A DNA stretch of 13,436 bases from Prevotella sp. UBA7551 (lineage in GTDB: Bacteria > Bacteroidota > Bacteroidia > Bacteroidales > Bacteroidaceae). Position numbers and translations under genes: made by a program. The stretch is from positions 1 through 13,436 of the forward strand of contig DLLX01000007.1 of the NCBI GenBank assembly GCA_002479145.1, in the 5' to 3' direction. Under the pieces are notes generated by a model, which saw nothing but the letters and a program-made list of their open reading frames with translations, was not told the DNA's origin and ran no database searches. Of the stretch, positions 7,622 through 13,436 are shown piece by piece. How positions within the stretch are numbered: position 1 is the stretch's first letter; each line of letters begins with the position of its first letter.

Positions 7622-7675
7622 CGGGCGGTGGGGAGGACGCTCCACTGCCCGCCTCTGGGCAGAAGGCTTTTGTTT
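7622..7675 (+). terminator. overlapping, mutually exclusive hairpins after infB
   Basis: Hairpin A: CGGGCGGT (7622-7629) pairs with ACTGCCCG (7644-7651) and GGAG (7632-7635) with CTCC (7640-7643), around a GACG loop with a two-G bulge. Hairpin B: CTGCCC (7645-7650) pairs perfectly with GGGCAG (7657-7662) around GCCTCT and is followed by AAGGCTTTTGTTT. A and B share the same strand (7645-7650), so only one can form at a time. This resembles a terminator/antiterminator pair, but the T-tract after B is interrupted. Confidence 0.45.
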
Positions 7676-7689
7676 CTCCTTATATATAT

Positions 7690-7744
7690 AGGCCACAACG
7701 GCATCCATCCGTAAAGGATGGCACGCTGTTTGCGGCCTGTTTTT
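7690..7744 (+). terminator. long imperfect hairpin with T-run just before sufB
   Basis: AGGCC (7690-7694) pairs with GGCCT (7734-7738). Further pairs close ACAACGGC against GCTGTTTGC with one mismatch and one bulge, and a tip CCATCC/GGATGG (7705-7710/7716-7721) has a GTAAA loop. GTTTTTC follows at once, as in an intrinsic terminator. It ends about 20 nt before the sufB start codon and either ends infB transcription or lies in the sufB leader. Confidence 0.5.
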
Positions 7745-7765
7745 CAAAGAAGAACCATTCAAAAA

Positions 7766-9217
7766 ATGGAAGAGATAAAAGAAGAAAAGAACGCGCTGGT
7801 CAAGGAAATTGCCGACAAGAAATATGAATACGGCTTCACCACCAACGTTGAGACCGACATTATCCCGGTAGGACTCAACGAGGACATTGTGCGTCTCATC
7901 TCAAAAAAGAAGCATGAGCCCGAGTGGATGCTTGAGTTTCGGCTCCGGGCGTTCCGCCATTGGAAGCAACTCAAGCAGCCCACATGGGGACATGTACACG
8001 TTCCCCCCATCGACTACCAAGCCATTTCCTACTATGCCGACCCACTGGCCAAGAAACCGCAGAACAAGGAAATAGACCCCGAACTGGAGAAAACTTTCGA
8101 CAAACTGGGCATTCCTTTGGAGGAAAGGCTCGCCTTGAGCGGCACGGCGGTCGATGCAATCATGGACTCTGTGTCGGTAAAGACCACGTTCAAGGACAAG
8201 TTGCGGGAGAAAGGCATTATCTTTTGTTCCATCGGCGAGGCCATCCAGACCCACCCCGACTTGGTCAGACAGTATCTGGGAACGGTCGTCCCCTACGGAG
8301 ACAACTTCTTTGCCGCGCTCAATTCGGCGGTGTTTTCCGACGGTTCGTTCGTCTACATCCCCAAGGGGGTGCGCTGTCCGATGGAGCTGAGCAGCTATTT
8401 CCGCATCAATGCCCGCAACACGGGGCAGTTTGAGCGCACGCTTATCATTGCCGACGACGACGCTTACGTCTCCTACCTGGAGGGATGCACCGCCCCCATG
8501 CGCGACGAGAACCAGCTTCACGCAGCCATTGTGGAAATCATCGTCAACGACAGAGCCGAGGTGAAGTACTCCACCGTACAGAATTGGTATCCCGGCGACG
8601 AACACGGACGGGGCGGTGTGCTCAATCTGGTCACCAAGCGGGGCGACCTCCGCGGTGTGGACTCCAAACTTTCGTGGACACAAGTGGAGACTGGATCGGC
8701 CATTACATGGAAATATCCTTCCTGTCTGCTGCGCGGCGACAACTCCGTAGCGGAGTTCTATAGTGTTGCCGTGACCAATAATTACCAGGAAGCGGACACG
8801 GGCACGAAGATGATTCATATCGGAAAGAACACCCGGTCGACCATTATCTCAAAGGGAATCTCCGCCGGTCACAGTCAAAACAGCTACCGAGGGCTCGTCA
8901 TGGCCACCGCCAATGCCGACAATGCGCGCAACTATTCGAGCTGCGACTCCCTGCTGCTCGGCAGTAACTGCGGCGCACACACCTTCCCTTACATGGACGT
9001 ACACAACGACACGGCAGTATTTGAGCACGAGGCAACGACCTCTAAGATTTCGGAAGACCAGCTCTTCTACTGCAACCAGCGGGGCATTCCGATGGAGGAC
9101 GCCGTCGGACTCATCGTCAACGGCTACGCCAAAGAGGTGCTCAACAAGCTCCCGATGGAGTTTGCCGTAGAGGCACAAAAGCTGCTTAGCGTCTCCTTGG
9201 AGGGCACGGTGGGATAA
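7766..9217 (+). CDS. sufB: Fe-S cluster assembly scaffold SufB
   Basis: A 483-residue SufB, the scaffold subunit of the cytoplasmic SufBC2D complex on which clusters are assembled. The ATG at 7766 is chosen: it gives the family N-terminus (YEYGFTTNVETDI by residue 20), whereas the in-frame ATG at 7718 lies inside the preceding hairpin and adds an unrelated stretch. Diagnostic blocks are GLNEDIVRLISKKK, EPEWMLEFRLRAFRHW, FVYIPKGVRCPMELSSYF and the C-terminal PMEFAVEAQKLLSVSLEG. Cys393 (in SSCDSLLLGSNCG) and Glu422 (in FEHEATTSKISEDQ) correspond, with a constant offset of 12, to E. coli Cys405 and Glu434, needed for cluster building. No Cys occurs before GIIFC at about residue 150, so the N-terminal cysteine cluster of E. 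coli SufB is absent. It heads a suf group lying directly after infB. Confidence 0.95.
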   Translation: MEEIKEEKNALVKEIADKKYEYGFTTNVETDIIPVGLNEDIVRLISKKKHEPEWMLEFRLRAFRHWKQLKQPTWGHVHVPPIDYQAISYYADPLAKKPQNKEIDPELEKTFDKLGIPLEERLALSGTAVDAIMDSVSVKTTFKDKLREKGIIFCSIGEAIQTHPDLVRQYLGTVVPYGDNFFAALNSAVFSDGSFVYIPKGVRCPMELSSYFRINARNTGQFERTLIIADDDAYVSYLEGCTAPMRDENQLHAAIVEIIVNDRAEVKYSTVQNWYPGDEHGRGGVLNLVTKRGDLRGVDSKLSWTQVETGSAITWKYPSCLLRGDNSVAEFYSVAVTNNYQEADTGTKMIHIGKNTRSTIISKGISAGHSQNSYRGLVMATANADNARNYSSCDSLLLGSNCGAHTFPYMDVHNDTAVFEHEATTSKISEDQLFYCNQRGIPMEDAVGLIVNGYAKEVLNKLPMEFAVEAQKLLSVSLEGTVG

Positions 9218-9312
9218 ATCCCGTGGAGAATGGGGAATTGTCGTGCGGCGCCCAACGACAGGCTCGGCACACTCATCACCCCCATTATGCTCCATAAATA
9301 TAACTGAACAAG

Positions 9313-9319
9313 AAGGAGG
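9313..9319 (+). promoter_or_regulatory. strong Shine-Dalgarno (AAGGAGG) deciding the 9327 start
   Basis: AAGGAGG lies 7 nt before the ATG at 9327 but only one base before the in-frame ATG at 9321, so 9327 is the better start. A near-perfect Shine-Dalgarno is rare in Bacteroidetes, and no other gene in this window has one. Confidence 0.6.
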
Positions 9320-9326
9320 AATGAGG

Positions 9327-9674
9327 ATGAAAAAGGCTATCCAAAGCGTCCTGACTGCGATATTGCTACAGGTATGTTCGCTGTCGGCCGTGGCTTTCAC
9401 ACCCACACAACAATGGACACCGCAGCCCTACCGCCGGTATCTCATCCAGTTGGAGGTAAAGTGCGACACCACGGCCACACAATCCGTCATGTTTCCCCAT
9501 CTGAAAAGTAAGCCAAAGGTGGACATCAACCACTTCAAAGTGGGTCCTTTCTGGGTGCCAGACCCTCCCTCTCTTTTCCAAGAGGAGGATGAATGGCGCG
9601 ACAGAGACCGGTACAGCAAAGGCCGTTGGGTAGGCGACGTGATCGAAGACATCATCAACATCTTCCTGTTATAA
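9327..9674 (+). CDS. small secreted protein of unknown function between sufB and sufC
   Basis: A 115-residue protein. MKKAIQ and a hydrophobic stretch (SVLTAILLQVCSLSAVAF) make a classic Sec signal peptide with likely cleavage after A-V-A-F, leaving about 90 residues. The mature part is polar, with WTPQPYRRYLIQLEVKCD at its start, one Cys, the run VGPFWVPDPPS in the middle and a short hydrophobic end (VIEDIINIFLL). I recognise no family and no metal-binding motif. It sits 109 nt after sufB and 30 nt before sufC, same strand, so it is probably co-transcribed with the cytoplasmic SUF machine although its product should be exported. A 6-bp inverted repeat TGTCGT/ACGACA (9239-9260) lies in the gap before it. 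The codons look like those of its neighbours. The gene is likely real; its role is unknown. Confidence 0.65.
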   Translation: MKKAIQSVLTAILLQVCSLSAVAFTPTQQWTPQPYRRYLIQLEVKCDTTATQSVMFPHLKSKPKVDINHFKVGPFWVPDPPSLFQEEDEWRDRDRYSKGRWVGDVIEDIINIFLL

Positions 9675-9704
9675 CAATTAAAACGACAATAAATTCCTAT
9701 AGAT

Positions 9705-10472
9705 ATGCTTGAGGTAAAGAACCTGCACGCCACCATTGCGGGCAAAGAGATATTGAAGGGGGTGAACCTCACCATCAAAGACGGTGAGATCCACGCCATC
9801 ATGGGACCCAACGGGTCGGGAAAATCCACCCTCAGCGCAGTGCTGACGGGCAATCCACTCTACACGGTCACCGAGGGTACGGCCTTCTTCAACGGCAAGA
9901 ACTTGCTGGAGATGAAACCCGAAGACCGCGCACGCGAGGGGTTGTTCCTCTCCTTCCAGTACCCTGTCGAGATACCGGGAGTGAGCATGACCAACTTCAT
10001 GAAGGCCGCCATCAACGCCAAGCGGGCGTATGAGGGCAAGGAACCGCTCAAGGCCGCCGACTTCATGAAGCTCATGCGGGAGAAACGACAGATTGTGGAA
10101 CTCGACCCGAAGCTCGCCCACCGCTCCGTCAACGAGGGCTTCTCGGGCGGAGAGAAGAAGCGCAACGAAATCTTCCAGATGGCCATGCTTGAGCCAAAGC
10201 TCAGCATTCTCGACGAGACCGACTCTGGACTGGATGTCGATGCCATGCGCATTGTAGCCAACGGCGTCAACAAGATGCACACGCCGGAGACCTCCGCCAT
10301 CGTCATTACCCACTATGAACGGTTGCTGGACATGATTAAGCCCGACGTGGTCCACGTCCTCTGGCAGGGCCGCATCGTCAAGACGGCTGGTCCGGAGCTG
10401 GCCAAGGAGATAGAGAAGAATGGCTACGACTGGATCAAGGAGGAAGTGAAAGAAGAGGAGAATAAAGGATGA
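9705..10472 (+). CDS. sufC: Fe-S cluster assembly ATPase SufC
   Basis: A 255-residue ABC-type ATPase, the usual length for SufC, which powers cluster assembly in SufBC2D in the cytoplasm rather than transport. Walker A is GPNGSGKST (residues 34-42), the Q-loop region is LSFQYPVEIPGVS, the signature is FSGGEKKRNE starting at residue 146, Walker B ends in Asp170-Glu171 (SILDETDSGLD) and the switch His is His203 (ITHYERLL). SufC-typical blocks are PVEIPGVSMTNF and the short C-terminus after YDWIKEE. Most homologues have L-D-E-I/T-D-S-G-L-D, so the Thr is unremarkable. It is preceded by a 30-nt AT-rich gap and overlaps sufD by 4 nt (ATGA), indicating translational coupling. Confidence 0.95.
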   Translation: MLEVKNLHATIAGKEILKGVNLTIKDGEIHAIMGPNGSGKSTLSAVLTGNPLYTVTEGTAFFNGKNLLEMKPEDRAREGLFLSFQYPVEIPGVSMTNFMKAAINAKRAYEGKEPLKAADFMKLMREKRQIVELDPKLAHRSVNEGFSGGEKKRNEIFQMAMLEPKLSILDETDSGLDVDAMRIVANGVNKMHTPETSAIVITHYERLLDMIKPDVVHVLWQGRIVKTAGPELAKEIEKNGYDWIKEEVKEEENKG

Positions 10473-11815
10473 GCGACGCAGAAAAGCAATACATCGATTT
10501 GTACACCGAGGCTTCGGAAGCCATCAAGAGCCACAGCGCGGAGGTGATGAACGCCGTGCGCGACCGCGCTTTCGATGATTTTCGTCGCCAAGGCTTCCCC
10601 TCAAGGAAGGTGGAGCGGTACAAATACACCGACATGGAGCAGCTGTTCGCCCCCAACTACGGGGTGAACGTGAACCGGGTCGAATTCCACGTCGACCCCA
10701 ATGCGGCCTTCCGGTGCGACGTCCCCAACCTGAGCACCCTGCTCTATTGTGTGGTCAACGACGCCTTCTACACACAGAAGCTGCCCAGTGTACAGCCCGA
10801 GAAGGGCATTATTATCGGCTCCTTGAGCCAAGTGGCCAAGGAACGCCCCGAACTGGTGGGAAAATACTATGCCAAGATAGCCCATACCGGCGAGGATGCC
10901 GTCACCGCACTCAACACGATGCTGGCGCAGGACGGCCTCTTTGTCTATGTTCCGAAGAACGTGGAGATGGAGAGATGCGTGCAAGTCATCAACATCTTGC
11001 GGGCCGACGTCAACCTGATGGTGAACCGGCGCGTGCTCATCGTAATGGAAGAGGGGGCCAAAGCCAAACTGCTCTTCTGCGACCACACCGTCGATGACCG
11101 CGACTTCCTGGCCACACAGGTCATTGAAGCCTATGTCGGGGAAAACGCCTCGCTCGACCTTTATTGTCTGGAGGAGACCCACAACAAAAACCATCGCGTG
11201 AGCAACGTGTACATAGAGCAGCAGCGCAACAGCCGAGTGAACCACAATGTCATTACGCTTCACAACGGCGTGACGCGCAATCGACTCGACTTAGTGTTCA
11301 AAGGCGAGGGCGCAGAGTGCTATTGCAGCGGATGCGTCATTGCGGACAGGAGCCAGCACGTAGACAACAACACGCTCATTGACCACCAAGTGCCCCACTG
11401 CACGAGCAACGAACTCTACAAGTATGTGCTCGACGACGAGGCCGTGGGAGCTTTCGCAGGCCGCGTGCTTGTCCGCCACGGCGCACAAAAGACCATCTCG
11501 CAGGAGACCAACCAGAACCTTGTGGCCACAAAGAAGGCGCGCATGTATACCCAGCCGATGCTCGAAATCTATGCCGACGACGTGAAGTGTGGCCACGGGG
11601 CGACCGTAGGACAGCTCAACGATGCCGCACTCTTCTACATGCAGCAACGGGGCATCAGCCTGAAGGAGGCCAAGCTGCTTCTCGAGTTTGCCTTCATCAA
11701 CGAGGTCATCGACAAAATGGACCTCGAGCCGCTGCGCGACCGGCTTCACTACTTGGTGGAGAAGCGGTTCCGGGGGGAGCTGAGCAAGTGCGTTGGCTGC
11801 AAGATGTGTCAATGA
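10469..11815 (+). CDS. sufD: Fe-S cluster assembly protein SufD
   Basis: A 448-residue SufD, the SufB paralogue in the SufBC2D complex, implicated in iron acquisition and assembly at the SufB-SufD interface. The helical N-terminus contains FPSRKVERYKYTDMEQLF, the substrate-like W/Y-K-Y-T-D region of the family. The right-handed beta-helix core covers roughly residues 90-390. His376 in VKCGHGATVGQLN corresponds to the functionally important E. coli His360. The C-terminal helices (RGISLKEAKLLLEFAFINEV) are typical. Unlike E. coli SufD, the protein ends in SKCVGCKMCQ: Cys441, Cys444 and Cys447 form a C-x2-C-x2-C tail, a feature I recall from other Bacteroidetes SufDs. The start overlaps the sufC stop by 4 nt. 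Confidence 0.94.
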   Translation: MSDAEKQYIDLYTEASEAIKSHSAEVMNAVRDRAFDDFRRQGFPSRKVERYKYTDMEQLFAPNYGVNVNRVEFHVDPNAAFRCDVPNLSTLLYCVVNDAFYTQKLPSVQPEKGIIIGSLSQVAKERPELVGKYYAKIAHTGEDAVTALNTMLAQDGLFVYVPKNVEMERCVQVINILRADVNLMVNRRVLIVMEEGAKAKLLFCDHTVDDRDFLATQVIEAYVGENASLDLYCLEETHNKNHRVSNVYIEQQRNSRVNHNVITLHNGVTRNRLDLVFKGEGAECYCSGCVIADRSQHVDNNTLIDHQVPHCTSNELYKYVLDDEAVGAFAGRVLVRHGAQKTISQETNQNLVATKKARMYTQPMLEIYADDVKCGHGATVGQLNDAALFYMQQRGISLKEAKLLLEFAFINEVIDKMDLEPLRDRLHYLVEKRFRGELSKCVGCKMCQ

Positions 11816-11930
11816 CCGCCTACCCGCAGCATCAACCACCGCACCCTACACTGCGCCGCTTCGGCCTCCCAGCCGTGGACAATGCAAGCCGAAGGGGCAC
11901 GAAAACCATGACAACAAGAAATCAGAAGCT

Positions 11931-13151
11931 ATGCTGGACATAGAAAAGATAAGGAAAGACTTTCCCATACTCGGCCGCGAAGTCAACGGCCATCCACTCG
12001 TTTACCTCGACAACGGAGCCACCACACAGAAGCCCCTCTGCGTACTCGACGCCATGCGTGAGGAGTACTTGAACGTCAATGCCAACGTACATCGCGGCGT
12101 ACACTGGCTCTCCCAGCAAGCCACCGACCTGCACGAGGCCGCACGCGAGACGGTAAGGCGATTTATCAACGCCCGTTCCGCAAGCGAGATTGTCTTCACC
12201 CGCGGAACGACGGAGAGCCTGAACCTCGTCGCGTCATCATTTGTCGAGGGATGCATGGAGGATGGCGACGAGGTCATCGTCAGCACAATGGAGCACCATT
12301 CCAACATCGTGCCTTGGCAACTGCAGCAACGACGCAAGAATATCCGCCTCCGCGTCATCCCCATGACCGACGAGGGGGCGTTGCGGCTGGACGAGTATGA
12401 GAAGCTGTTCAGCCGGCGGACGAAACTCGTCAGCGTCACCCACGTCAGCAATGTCCTGGGCACAATCAATCCCGTCAGGGAAATCATCCGCATTGCCCAT
12501 AGCCATGGCGTGCCCGTCATGGTCGATGGCGCACAGAGCGTGCCCCACATGAGGGTCGATGTACAGGACTTGGACTGCGAGTTTCTTGCCTTCAGCGGCC
12601 ACAAGGTCTATGCTCCCACTGGCGTGGGCGTACTCTATGGCAAAGAGGAGTGGCTCGACAGGCTGCCACCCTACCAAGGCGGAGGAGAGATGATTGAGCA
12701 TGTGAGCTTTGAGCGCACCACCTTTGAGCGGCCACCACTGAAGTTTGAGGCCGGCACTCCCGACTACATCGCCACCCATGGGCTTGCCAAGGCACTCGAC
12801 TATGTGTCCGCCATCGGTATGGACAACATCCGGTCGTATGAGCAGCAACTCACCAACTATGCACTGGAGCAGCTCCGCGCCATCGACGACATGCACATAT
12901 ACGGCCACGGAAAGGGCGTGGAGTCCGACGCGGTAGTCTCCTTCAACGTGGCAGACATCCACCACGCCGACATCGGAACGCTCCTCGACCAGCTCGGCAT
13001 AGCCGTCCGCACGGGGCACCATTGCGCCCAGCCGGTCATGGACCGCCTCGGTGTGTTGGGCACCGTGCGCGCATCATTCTCCTTCTACAACACGTTTGAG
13101 GAGGTAGATGCCCTTGCTGCAGGGCTGCGCCGAGTCATCAAAATGTTCTGA
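11931..13151 (+). CDS. sufS: cysteine desulfurase SufS
   Basis: A 406-residue PLP-dependent cysteine desulfurase of the SufS/CsdA group, which turns cysteine into alanine and supplies persulfide sulfur to SufBCD. Visible marks: substrate region YLDNGATTQKP near residues 24-34; EHHSNIVPWQ; cofactor-binding VDGAQSVPHM; the PLP Lys225 in FSGHKVYAPTG; and active-site Cys365 in RTGHHCAQPVM, the group II motif, matching E. coli Lys226 and Cys364. The ATG at 11931 gives the family N-terminus; the same frame is open back to 11793, but that part is unlike SufS. The 115-nt gap after sufD holds an inverted repeat CTTCGGC/GCCGAAG (11859-11865/11888-11894) and an 11-codon frame (11908-11943) overlapping the sufS start. 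No sufE or sufU partner follows in the window. Confidence 0.95.
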   Translation: MLDIEKIRKDFPILGREVNGHPLVYLDNGATTQKPLCVLDAMREEYLNVNANVHRGVHWLSQQATDLHEAARETVRRFINARSASEIVFTRGTTESLNLVASSFVEGCMEDGDEVIVSTMEHHSNIVPWQLQQRRKNIRLRVIPMTDEGALRLDEYEKLFSRRTKLVSVTHVSNVLGTINPVREIIRIAHSHGVPVMVDGAQSVPHMRVDVQDLDCEFLAFSGHKVYAPTGVGVLYGKEEWLDRLPPYQGGGEMIEHVSFERTTFERPPLKFEAGTPDYIATHGLAKALDYVSAIGMDNIRSYEQQLTNYALEQLRAIDDMHIYGHGKGVESDAVVSFNVADIHHADIGTLLDQLGIAVRTGHHCAQPVMDRLGVLGTVRASFSFYNTFEEVDALAAGLRRVIKMF

Positions 13152-13165
13152 AAACGGACGAAAAA

Positions 13166-13202
13166 GGGCAAAAAATGATGGGCTAATTCGCTTTTTTGAC
13201 CC
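13166..13202 (+). terminator. possible terminator after sufS
   Basis: GGGCAAAAAA (13166-13175) pairs with TTTTTTG (13192-13198) and CCC (13200-13202), leaving one bulged A and a 16-nt loop. The T-run lies inside the 3' arm, so the stem is AT-rich and the call is tentative. It starts 15 nt after the sufS stop. Confidence 0.4.
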
Positions 13203-13207
13203 CAAAA

Positions 13208-13239
13208 TTTTGCGTTACAAGAAAAACTCCGTAACTTTG
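13208..13239 (+). promoter_or_regulatory. promoter of tRNA-Gln
   Basis: TTTTG at 13208-13212, a 19-bp spacer and TAACTTTG at 13232-13239 match the Bacteroidetes consensus in both boxes and spacing. The start site should be near 13246, about five bases before the mature tRNA 5' end. Confidence 0.75.
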
Positions 13240-13250
13240 CAGTCGGTTTT

Positions 13251-13321
13251 TGTCCTATGGTGTAATGGTAGCACAACAGGTTTTGGTTCTGTTTGTAGTG
13301 GTTCGAATCCGCTTAGGACAA
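13251..13321 (+). tRNA. tRNA-Gln (anticodon UUG)
   Basis: A complete cloverleaf can be folded. The acceptor stem is TGTCCTA/TAGGACA, seven perfect pairs, with discriminator A13321. The D arm runs through TAATGGTAG. The anticodon stem is ACAGG/TCTGT (last pair G-U) around TTTTGGT, giving anticodon TTG at 13283-13285. The variable loop is four bases. The T arm is AGTGG/CCGCT with loop TTCGAAT. The weak U1-A72 pair is typical of bacterial tRNA-Gln. The 3' CCA is not encoded (CGG follows). It reads CAA codons and, by wobble, CAG. Confidence 0.95.
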
Positions 13322-13348
13322 CGGAAATGTTTTTTATAAGCTACTTTT

Positions 13349-13385
13349 AAGGGTTTTCATCTTCGGATGAAAGCCCTTTCTCTTT
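13349..13385 (+). terminator. terminator of tRNA-Gln with UUCG tetraloop
   Basis: AAGGGTTTTCATC (13349-13361) pairs with GATGAAAGCCCTT (13366-13378): 13 pairs with one G-U, closed by the very stable C(UUCG)G loop. TCTCTTTG follows. It lies 28 nt after the tRNA. Confidence 0.7.
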
Positions 13386-13394
13386 GTCATCTCA

Positions 13395-13433
13395 ACTGAG
13401 CATAAGGGGACTCTCCGGGCTCAGTAGATTTTT
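13395..13433 (+). terminator. second terminator-like hairpin at the window end
   Basis: ACTGAGC (13395-13401) pairs perfectly with GCTCAGT (13419-13425), with a possible inner GGGG/CTCC helix, followed by AGATTTTTAG. It may be a tandem terminator or the leader of a gene beyond the window. Confidence 0.4.
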
Positions 13434-13436
13434 AGT

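Noticed and set aside
7718..7765. Earlier ATG for sufB adding 16 residues
   Set aside because: It lies in the 3' arm of the terminator-like hairpin, and the added residues do not resemble SufB N-termini.
11793..11930. N-terminal extension of sufS overlapping sufD
   Set aside because: The extension is Pro/Arg/Ala-rich, unlike any SufS, and overlaps certain coding sequence of sufD in another frame.
13392..13436. Possible 3' end of a leftward gene (14 open codons before a TGA)
   Set aside because: Too short to support, and the stretch is also explained by the hairpin at 13395-13425.
1..13436. Mobile elements, CRISPR arrays, toxin-antitoxin or phage genes
   Set aside because: I looked for transposases, integrases, terminal or direct repeats and regularly spaced repeats and saw none; gene content and base composition are uniform.

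Overview
The window looks like a chromosomal piece of a Bacteroidetes bacterium, most likely a Prevotella-like member of the Bacteroidales. Three things point there: promoters of the Bacteroidetes type (TTTG, about 19-20 bp, TAnnTTTG); almost no Shine-Dalgarno sequences in front of genes; and protein sequences typical of the group (IF-2 with a long charged N-terminal extension, RimP with a group-type S-T-G motif, SufD with a cysteine-rich tail). The assignment rests on recall of these families, not on a search.

Layout. Positions 1-76 hold the first 25 codons of a leftward gene that reads as a Na+/phosphate cotransporter family protein. A putative lipoprotein gene (287-994, +) faces a leftward gene for a secreted protein (1007-1816, -). 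A conserved Bacteroidales protein of unknown role (1925-2596, +) follows its own clear promoter. From 2680 to 13151 everything runs rightward: promoter and leader hairpin, rimP, nusA, a 225-nt spacer, infB, a structured spacer, sufB, a small secreted protein of unknown function, sufC, sufD and sufS. A tRNA-Gln(UUG) with its own promoter and terminator follows, and the window ends in a second terminator-like hairpin.

How the genes work together. rimP, nusA and infB are the widely conserved translation/transcription set: 30S maturation, elongation and termination control, and initiator-tRNA loading. sufB, sufC, sufD and sufS are the core of the SUF iron-sulfur cluster machine: SufS takes sulfur from cysteine and the SufBCD complex builds the cluster at the cost of ATP. 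No sufE or sufU partner for SufS is visible here. The two sets lie head to tail with no recognisable promoter between infB and sufB, only nested hairpins, so read-through or attenuation may link them.

Most of the window is conserved core genome. I see no mobile element, CRISPR array or defence system. The points worth a second look are regulatory or small: the terminator-like hairpin between the rimP promoter and its start codon, the oversized nusA-infB spacer, mutually exclusive hairpins before sufB, a signal-peptide protein with an unusually strong Shine-Dalgarno inserted between sufB and sufC, and the C-x2-C-x2-C tail of SufD.
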